Part shown: positions 6,822 to 10,223 of the stretch, in pieces | Layout: each line of letters begins with the position of its first letter | How positions within the stretch are numbered: the first letter of the stretch is position 1 | DNA from: a bacterium SM23_31 | GTDB lineage: Bacteria > SM23-31 | Length of the DNA: 10,223 nt | NCBI GenBank assembly: GCA_001304035.1 | Contig: LJUD01000156.1 | Location: 1 to 10,223 of the forward strand | Direction: 5' to 3' | Position numbers and translations under genes: made by a program | The notes under the pieces: generated by a model | What the model was told of the DNA's origin: nothing | Seen by the model: the letters and a program-made list of their open reading frames with translations, nothing else | Databases searched by the model: none

Positions 6822-6843
6822 TGTCATGGAATGGTCCATGACA
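6822..6843. repeat. TGTCATGGA stem-loop (GTCAYGGA family, copy 2)
   Basis: TGTCATGGA pairs perfectly with TCCATGACA (9 bp) around loop ATGG. Compared with 6776-6799, the C-G pair within GTCACGGA has become T-A, a paired change that keeps the stem. Confidence 0.75.
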
Positions 6844-6931
6844 TCCCAGTATATACCCTTTTTAGAGTGAACTCATTAATGCAAAAACAAGCCATTGACT
6901 CCCCAAAGCTATTCCATTTTTTTGCATAATT

Positions 6932-7013
6932 GGGATTATGTCTTGTCTAAAGATCCGCCTCTGGCGGAAAATATCATAATTTTCCCACTGAGCGGGATGC
7001 AAAACCTGATCCC
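6932..7013. repeat. Palindromic element with GGGATTATG / CCTGATCCC ends
   Basis: The left end GGGATTATGTCTTG and right end GCAAAACCTGATCCC are imperfect inverted repeats. Just inside the left end is TCTAAAGATC followed by stem CCGCC-TCT-GGCGG (6955-6967); at the right is a degenerate copy of the CCCGC palindrome (TCCCACTGAGCGGGA, 6983-6997). About 82 bp long, with no coding capacity. It shares TCTTGTCTAAAGATC and ATATCATAATTTTCCC with the element at 6281. Confidence 0.7.
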
Positions 7014-7021
7014 GATGTTAT

Positions 7022-7039
7022 AGTGCAATATTTTTCATT
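7022..7039. promoter_or_regulatory. Operator-like near-palindrome, site 1 (distal)
   Basis: AGTGCAATATTTTTCATT, centred at about 7030.5, matches site 2 (7119-7136) at 16 of 18 positions. It is an imperfect inverted repeat of AGTG and CATT half-sites around an AT-rich core. It lies about 230 bp upstream of the start point predicted for the sigma-54-type promoter at 7236-7251, a distance compatible with an activator binding site. Confidence 0.5.
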
Positions 7040-7118
7040 GTTCTTGATTATTCACTGTTTGAAAAATATTTAAAAATATGTAATATAAATATTAATAATC
7101 ATTTACGTATTTTTAGAC

Positions 7119-7136
7119 AATGCAATATTTTTCACT
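7119..7136. promoter_or_regulatory. Operator-like near-palindrome, site 2
   Basis: AATGCAATATTTTTCACT, centred at about 7127.5, is 97 bp from site 1 and 54 bp from site 3. It has inverted half-sites AATG and CACT. It lies about 135 bp upstream of the predicted start point. Confidence 0.5.
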
Positions 7137-7172
7137 GTTAAGATAATACAATGCTCAGAAAATTTACCCAAT

Positions 7173-7190
7173 AGTGCAAAATATTTCACT
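7173..7190. promoter_or_regulatory. Operator-like palindrome, site 3 (proximal, best copy)
   Basis: AGTGCAAAATATTTCACT, centred at 7181.5, is the most symmetrical copy: AGTG-N-AAATATTT-N-CACT reads nearly the same on both strands. It lies about 80 bp upstream of the predicted sigma-54 start point. Isolated half-sites (TTCACT) also occur at 7051-7056 and 7201-7206. Confidence 0.55.
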
Positions 7191-7235
7191 ATATATAATT
7201 TTCACTTTTTTTACCGAATAAAATAAAAATAATTA

Positions 7236-7251
7236 TGGCATGATATTTGCA
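7236..7251 (+). promoter_or_regulatory. Sigma-54 (RpoN) type promoter
   Basis: TGGCATGATATTTGCA matches the RpoN consensus TGGCAYR-N4-TTGCW. The invariant GG (7237-7238) and GC (7249-7250) are exactly 10 bases apart, predicting a start near 7262. Three copies of a palindrome lie at about -80, -135 and -230, as expected for sites of a sigma-54 enhancer-binding protein. The next gene downstream is the first beta-propeller gene (7617), which would have a leader of about 355 bases. The short match could be chance in AT-rich DNA, but spacing and context favour it. Confidence 0.6.
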
Positions 7252-7255
7252 GTTT

Positions 7256-7282
7256 ATTATCTAAAAATCAGACTCTGTCTGG
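7256..7282. repeat. TCTAAAAATC-stem repeat (CAGAC/GTCTG)
   Basis: TTATCTAAAAATC is followed by CAGAC-TCT-GTCTG (7269-7281), a perfect 5-bp stem with the TCT loop shared with 6955-6967. It would lie at the very 5' end of a transcript from the sigma-54-type promoter. The stem sequence differs at paired positions from the other copies. Confidence 0.6.
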
Positions 7283-7327
7283 TATGAATAGATCAAGCAT
7301 AATATTTTTTCATTTTTAATTTTTAGC

Positions 7328-7356
7328 TTGACAACCCTAATAGTATTAATTACATT
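7328..7356 (+). promoter_or_regulatory. Possible housekeeping-type promoter upstream of the beta-propeller genes
   Basis: A perfect TTGACA (7328-7333), a 17-base spacer, then TACATT (7351-7356; four of six match TATAAT). It lies 260 bp before the first propeller gene and could give basal transcription besides the sigma-54-type promoter. If the host uses the Bacteroidota-type -33/-7 promoter, this match means little. Confidence 0.3.
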
Positions 7357-7430
7357 AGAAATAATAAAGGTGCGATTTAAATTATCTTAAAATTTAAATA
7401 TCCTGCTATTCCATATAATAGAGGAAATTA

Positions 7431-7499
7431 ATGAGATATCAAGATTGTACAAAAGTTAAAAATACAGATCTTTCTCCAGGCGAAAATAACATTAGTTGA
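7431..7499 (+). CDS. Possible small leader reading frame or gene relic (22 aa)
   Basis: ATG at 7431 is preceded by AGAGGAA with short spacing and gives MRYQDCTKVKNTDLSPGENN plus two residues before TGA 7497-7499. A +1 shift near 7490 would continue through LVDHDTIPLDKILTYN to TAG 7579-7581, making about 50 residues. No family is recognised. It lies in the presumed leader of the first beta-propeller gene, so it may be a leader peptide, a decayed gene, or chance in AT-rich DNA. Confidence 0.2.
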   Translation: MRYQDCTKVKNTDLSPGENNIS

Positions 7500-7616
7500 T
7501 CACGATACGATTCCTCTCGATAAAATTCTCACGTACAATCTTACATCAATAATAAATACAATATTTCTAAATAAATTTTAGTATTTCTTTAAAAACCATT
7601 AAAGAAGGAAAACAGA

Positions 7617-8630
7617 ATGAAAAAATTATTAATCATTTGGTTTTTTTCATTAATCGTTATAAGCCTGTCGTTTTGCAGAAAAGACGTAAACGGTCCTGGG
7701 AATGAAATAAATAATCCCAAAGACGAAGGATTCAATGTACCTCATAAAGACCTTGTTGCATTAAAATGTGTTTTTACTGAAAATTATAGTGGATTATTAT
7801 TATTAGATTATTATGATCCTTCAAATTATAAAATTGTAAAAGACCCTCCAGCATGTGTAAGAACTCCAAGATTTTCAGCAAATAAAGACAAAATAATTTT
7901 TAATACAAAACCTTACGCACCGGGTGCTGGTTATTCATTTGCTCTATACGATGTAAATAAAGATACTGTGAAAAATATACGACGTCTAAGCGGTCTCAAT
8001 CTATATGGTGAAAGACCTGTCTGGAAATACGACGGTTCAGGTTTCTATTACTATGTTTATCTAGGAGGTGTTTATTTTTATCAATTTGATACTCAACTTG
8101 ATTATAATTTTGGTCCAGGAAATTTTTTGATTCATGAATTATATGGTTTAAAAGGAACGGATACCCTCATGGTTTATGGATATGATAAAAAATTAGGGAA
8201 ACAATCTTACGGTAATTACTTTACAGACCATGAAGGCAGTTTTCTTACGCGTATTGACAATCCTTATTTAGAACCTGTTCATTGTAGTACTGGAATAATA
8301 TCAGAATATTCAAAAAGATTGAGATGGAATAGTACAGCGGGATTATTCGTTTGTTCTGAATATGATTCTACACTTAACGGACGTAAAATATCAGTAACCA
8401 ATCTTGATGGTTCTTACTACCGAAGTTATACTTCAGGGGATTATACGGACGATTATCCTGTATGGGGACCTGAAGGAAAAACAATACTGTTTAACAGGAC
8501 AGAATGGATTGTACCTTATTTTTATTATCATGGAGTTATGATAATAGATGTTGAGACAGGTGAAGTTAGTAAATTTATAAATCCAGAAACAATAAATGGA
8601 GCAATTAGGCTATGGGATGCTGATTATTAA
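7617..8630 (+). CDS. Exported TolB-like beta-propeller protein (PD40 repeats), possible lipoprotein
   Basis: The 337-residue protein begins with a signal sequence (KK, then LLIIWFFSLIVISLSF) ending at C20. The Phe before the Cys is atypical for a lipobox, so lipidation is possible but not certain. The mature part carries WD40/PD40-type blades: TPRFSANKDKIIFN, RPVWKYDGSGFYYY and the clearest, YPVWGPEGKTILFNR (near 280-295), the pattern found in TolB. Other blades are degenerate, and it is rich in Tyr and Asp. The ATG has AGAAGGA 7 bases upstream. A related gene follows 146 bp later. It lies downstream of a sigma-54-type promoter and operator-like sites. Propellers like this act in protein or ligand binding at the periplasm or cell surface; no enzymatic residues can be assigned. 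Composition is more AT-rich than in the housekeeping block. Confidence 0.8.
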   Translation: MKKLLIIWFFSLIVISLSFCRKDVNGPGNEINNPKDEGFNVPHKDLVALKCVFTENYSGLLLLDYYDPSNYKIVKDPPACVRTPRFSANKDKIIFNTKPYAPGAGYSFALYDVNKDTVKNIRRLSGLNLYGERPVWKYDGSGFYYYVYLGGVYFYQFDTQLDYNFGPGNFLIHELYGLKGTDTLMVYGYDKKLGKQSYGNYFTDHEGSFLTRIDNPYLEPVHCSTGIISEYSKRLRWNSTAGLFVCSEYDSTLNGRKISVTNLDGSYYRSYTSGDYTDDYPVWGPEGKTILFNRTEWIVPYFYYHGVMIIDVETGEVSKFINPETINGAIRLWDADY

Positions 8631-8671
8631 TAAAATAATATTCAATATTTTATTCAAAAATAGCACATAAT

Positions 8672-8735
8672 GGGGTCAGGTTTTGTCTAAAGATCCGCCT
8701 CCGGCGCAAAATGTAATAATACAAGAACTGACCCC
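8672..8735. repeat. Short palindromic element with GGGGTCAG / CTGACCCC ends
   Basis: GGGGTCAG (8672-8679) and CTGACCCC (8728-8735) are perfect 8-bp inverted ends, extended by TTTTG and CAAGAA inside. Within lie TTTGTCTAAAGATC and the stem CGCC-TCC-GGCG, as in the elements at 6281 and 6932. It is 64 bp long, non-coding, and sits between the two beta-propeller genes. GGGGTCAG-ended elements recall the targets of REP-associated (IS200/Y1-like) transposases; none is present here. Confidence 0.7.
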
Positions 8736-8776
8736 GAAGTATAAGTTGCGATTAGATAAGAACCAGGAGGATAATT

Positions 8777-9802
8777 ATGAATAGTTCAAGCTTGAATTAT
8801 AGTATACAACGCAAACATATATATTTTTGTCTGGTTTCAATGTTAATAGTATTATTCTTTAATAATTGTAGTAATATATTGAACGAAGATCAAGGTTTTT
8901 ACAGAATACCGGAACCAGCATTTAGTTCTTTTGATAAAAAACCATCTTGGTCTCCTGACGGTCAAAAAATAATCTTTAAACGCTGGTTTATAGTGAATAT
9001 CGACCGGGACAAAGGAAGCGATATTGATGTTGATTCGACCGGTTTCTGGACGATGGATATAGATAACGGCAATATGAAATTCTTGGCGCAAGGTGTTGCC
9101 CTTAATTCTCCGGATTATAGCCCGGACGGTTATTGGATCGTATTTGACTATGCCGGCATTATATATAAAGCGCCTGTAATTGGAGATTCATTAGACCTTG
9201 CCAATCGTATTAAATTAACAAAAAGCGGATCTGACCATTCCCCCGAATGGAGTACGGATGGAGAATGGATTGTATATAAAAAAAGCACAGGCTCTACGAT
9301 GGGTGTATGGATTATAAAACAAGACGGTTCGGAAAGAAAACATATATTTAATTATGGTCGCTCTTCTCCTACATGGCATACAAATAGCATGAATATTTTT
9401 ACGTTCGCGGGGCCTTTTCTTGATGATTATATGCTTAAATTTTATCCATTTACTGAAGCAACTCCGGATACAATAGAGTCAATAAAAAATTCAGATAATA
9501 GATATCCAAAAATATCTCCAGATGGAAGAAGTGTTGCATTTTCATCAAGTGAAGAAGGAAAGAAACGGTATATTTGGACTATGAATATCGACGGTGCCGA
9601 TAAAAGAAGACTGACTAACGGCGATCAACCTGCCTGGTCTCCTGACGGCACAAAAATCGCTTTTATGTGGTACTCACAAGCAGGGGGATTGGGCACGATT
9701 TGGGTTATGAACAGTAATGGAGAGAATACACGCCAGCTTACCTTCTTGCCCCAAAATGTGTTAGATTCATTAGCGGTATTCGGTTATGATATAAGAAGAT
9801 AA
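8777..9802 (+). CDS. Exported TolB-like six-bladed beta-propeller protein, probable lipoprotein
   Basis: The 341-residue protein has an N-terminal signal anchor (RKH, then hydrophobic LVSMLIVLFF) followed by NNC, with C31 a probable lipidated cysteine. Six PD40 blades are visible: PSWSPDGQKIIF, PDYSPDGYWIVF, PEWSTDGEWIVY, a degenerate PTWHTNSMNIF, PKISPDGRSVAF and PAWSPDGTKIAF, spaced about 40-60 residues apart, with strand pairs such as IWTMNIDGADKRRLT and IWVMNSNGENTRQLT. This is the TolB/DPP-type propeller fold; a ligand- or protein-binding role in the envelope is likely, and no catalytic domain is present. It is not TolB itself, as the N-terminal TolB domain is missing. A strong AGGAGG (8765-8770) lies 6 bases before the ATG. 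It probably shares an operon with the gene at 7617, despite a 64-bp repeat element in the gap. Confidence 0.85.
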   Translation: MNSSSLNYSIQRKHIYFCLVSMLIVLFFNNCSNILNEDQGFYRIPEPAFSSFDKKPSWSPDGQKIIFKRWFIVNIDRDKGSDIDVDSTGFWTMDIDNGNMKFLAQGVALNSPDYSPDGYWIVFDYAGIIYKAPVIGDSLDLANRIKLTKSGSDHSPEWSTDGEWIVYKKSTGSTMGVWIIKQDGSERKHIFNYGRSSPTWHTNSMNIFTFAGPFLDDYMLKFYPFTEATPDTIESIKNSDNRYPKISPDGRSVAFSSSEEGKKRYIWTMNIDGADKRRLTNGDQPAWSPDGTKIAFMWYSQAGGLGTIWVMNSNGENTRQLTFLPQNVLDSLAVFGYDIRR

Positions 9803-9846
9803 CTTTTTTATGATACATTTCAACCTTAATCCCTAAGGAGGGCGTC

Positions 9847-9936
9847 ATGGACTCAACAAAACGTTTTTACCAGTTTTGCGCACAGGCAATCCCGCTTAGC
9901 GGGATATGCTACAATTGTAGGAATTTGATTTATTAA
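9847..9936 (+). pseudogene. Short reading frame (29 aa) with strong ribosome site, containing a palindrome; probable gene remnant
   Basis: The ATG at 9847 has AAGGAGGG 4 bases upstream, among the best ribosome binding sites in the window. The frame reads MDSTKRFYQFCAQ, then AIPLSGI encoded by the ATCCCGCTTAGCGGGAT repeat (9889-9905), then CYNCRNLIY and TAA. This pattern suggests the start of a third gene after the two beta-propeller genes, cut short by insertion of the repeat. A true small protein is possible. No family is recognised. Confidence 0.4.
9889..9905. repeat. TCCCGCTNAGCGGGA palindrome, copy 6, inside a reading frame
   Basis: ATCCCGCTTAGCGGGAT is identical to 4078-4094. It lies within the frame starting at 9847. 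Four bases on is the 12-bp perfect palindrome CTACAATTGTAG (9909-9920). Confidence 0.85.
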
Positions 9937-9945
9937 ATTCTAAGA

Positions 9946-9971
9946 GTGTGTTGGTGACAACACCAACACAC
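9946..9971. repeat. GTGTGTTGGTG stem-loop
   Basis: GTGTGTTGGTG pairs perfectly with CACCAACACAC (11 bp) around loop ACAA, the longest perfect stem in the window. CGGAAAGATCC follows (9974-9984), an exact inverse of 2905-2915, and then a CCGAA-AC-TTCGG stem (9990-10001). No T-run follows. Confidence 0.8.
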
Positions 9972-10030
9972 AGCGGAAAGATCCTTATCCCGAAACTTCG
10001 GTACTTGATTACAGGATTACATAAAAAAAG

Positions 10031-10064
10031 GCGGGATTGAGTTGCGTTTCAGTCCCGCTTTTTT
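10031..10064. terminator. Bidirectional intrinsic terminator
   Basis: GCGGGATTGA (10031-10040) pairs with TCAGTCCCGC (10049-10058), 10 bp with one T-G pair, around an 8-base loop. Six T's follow on the plus strand, and a run of A's precedes, which is the T-run for the minus strand. It can therefore end both the beta-propeller transcript and the converging gene whose stop is at 10155. The stem core GCGGGA is shared with the dispersed palindromes. Confidence 0.85.
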
Positions 10065-10154
10065 GTATGTTCTTTTATAATTATCCTTGATATTGTTAAT
10101 AACCCAAATTCGACAGGCGATTTTGCAAATTTTAATAAAAACAATCCCGTTCAA

Positions 10155-10223
10155 TCAAATCTTTTCATTCCATGTCTCCTGACGCGAAACGCCAATCGCA
10201 GTGTCTTTGAGGCTGCCGGCAGA
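10155..10223 (-). CDS. C-terminal end of an unidentified minus-strand gene
   Basis: The minus-strand frame is open from the right edge and ends with TGA at 10157-10155, giving 22 residues that read SAGSLKDTAIGVSRQETWNE and KI. Base composition is balanced and unlike the AT-rich gap, and a terminator follows at about 90 bp. Both suggest a true 3' end, but 22 residues are too few to name a family or rule out chance. Confidence 0.4.
   Translation of the reverse strand, partial: SAGSLKDTAIGVSRQETWNEKI

Larger units (their letters stand above)
6262..7019. other. Gene-free region packed with palindromic repeats
   Basis: No supportable gene lies here. Long frames crossing its left part are antisense to the ilvC homologue. 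The region holds at least ten stem-loops of 5-10 bp, several perfect, in at least six sequence families, listed separately. None is followed by a T-run that would make it a standard terminator. It may be a landing zone for small palindromic elements, or a buffer between the housekeeping block and the accessory block. Confidence 0.8.

Noticed and set aside
7022..7190. The three 18-bp near-palindromes as a CRISPR array
   Set aside because: Copies are short and unevenly spaced (97 and 54 bp), with no uniform spacers and no cas genes nearby.
6262..7616. A tRNA, riboswitch or known structured RNA in the long gap
   Set aside because: No TTCGANNCY-type arm or CCA-ending cloverleaf was found, and no known riboswitch core was recognised; the stems are simple local hairpins.

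Overview
The window reads as chromosomal DNA from an AT-rich, Gram-negative (diderm) bacterium. The support is lipid A synthesis (LpxK), a periplasmic secretin-like protein and two exported beta-propeller proteins. Many genes lack a clear Shine-Dalgarno site and the gaps are full of short perfect palindromes. This suggests the Fibrobacteres-Chlorobi-Bacteroidetes superphylum (for example Ignavibacteria-like lineages), but that is inference and no marker gene here settles it.

Positions 1-6261 are a housekeeping stretch. It begins with the 3' part of lpxK. Facing it is a gene for a small exported protein with one secretin N-type domain and no obvious pore domain. A promoter-type gap then leads into four genes on the plus strand: a cysteine desulfurase, the tRNA 2-thiouridylase mnmA, panB, and a ketol-acid reductoisomerase (IlvC) homologue. 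The first two form a sulfur relay for tRNA wobble-uridine thiolation. The last two are probably linked through pantothenate synthesis: PanB makes ketopantoate, and the IlvC homologue carries Asn instead of the bridging Mg-binding Asp at position 190, so it may be a ketopantoate reductase rather than a branched-chain amino acid enzyme.

Positions 6262-7020 hold no gene. They are packed with at least ten stem-loops from several repeat families, including composite elements with GGGATCAGG-like inverted ends. Members recur at 2886, 4078, 8672 and 9889, and in two families the stems differ by paired substitutions that keep the base pairing.

Positions 7020-9802 are a more AT-rich accessory block. 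Three copies of an 18-bp near-palindrome lie upstream of a sequence with the exact GG-N10-GC spacing of a sigma-54 promoter. Downstream come two exported TolB-like (PD40 repeat) beta-propeller proteins. A very short reading frame with a strong ribosome binding site follows (9847-9936); it contains one of the palindromes and looks like the remnant of a third gene. A bidirectional terminator at 10031-10064 separates this block from the 3' end of a minus-strand gene that runs off the window.
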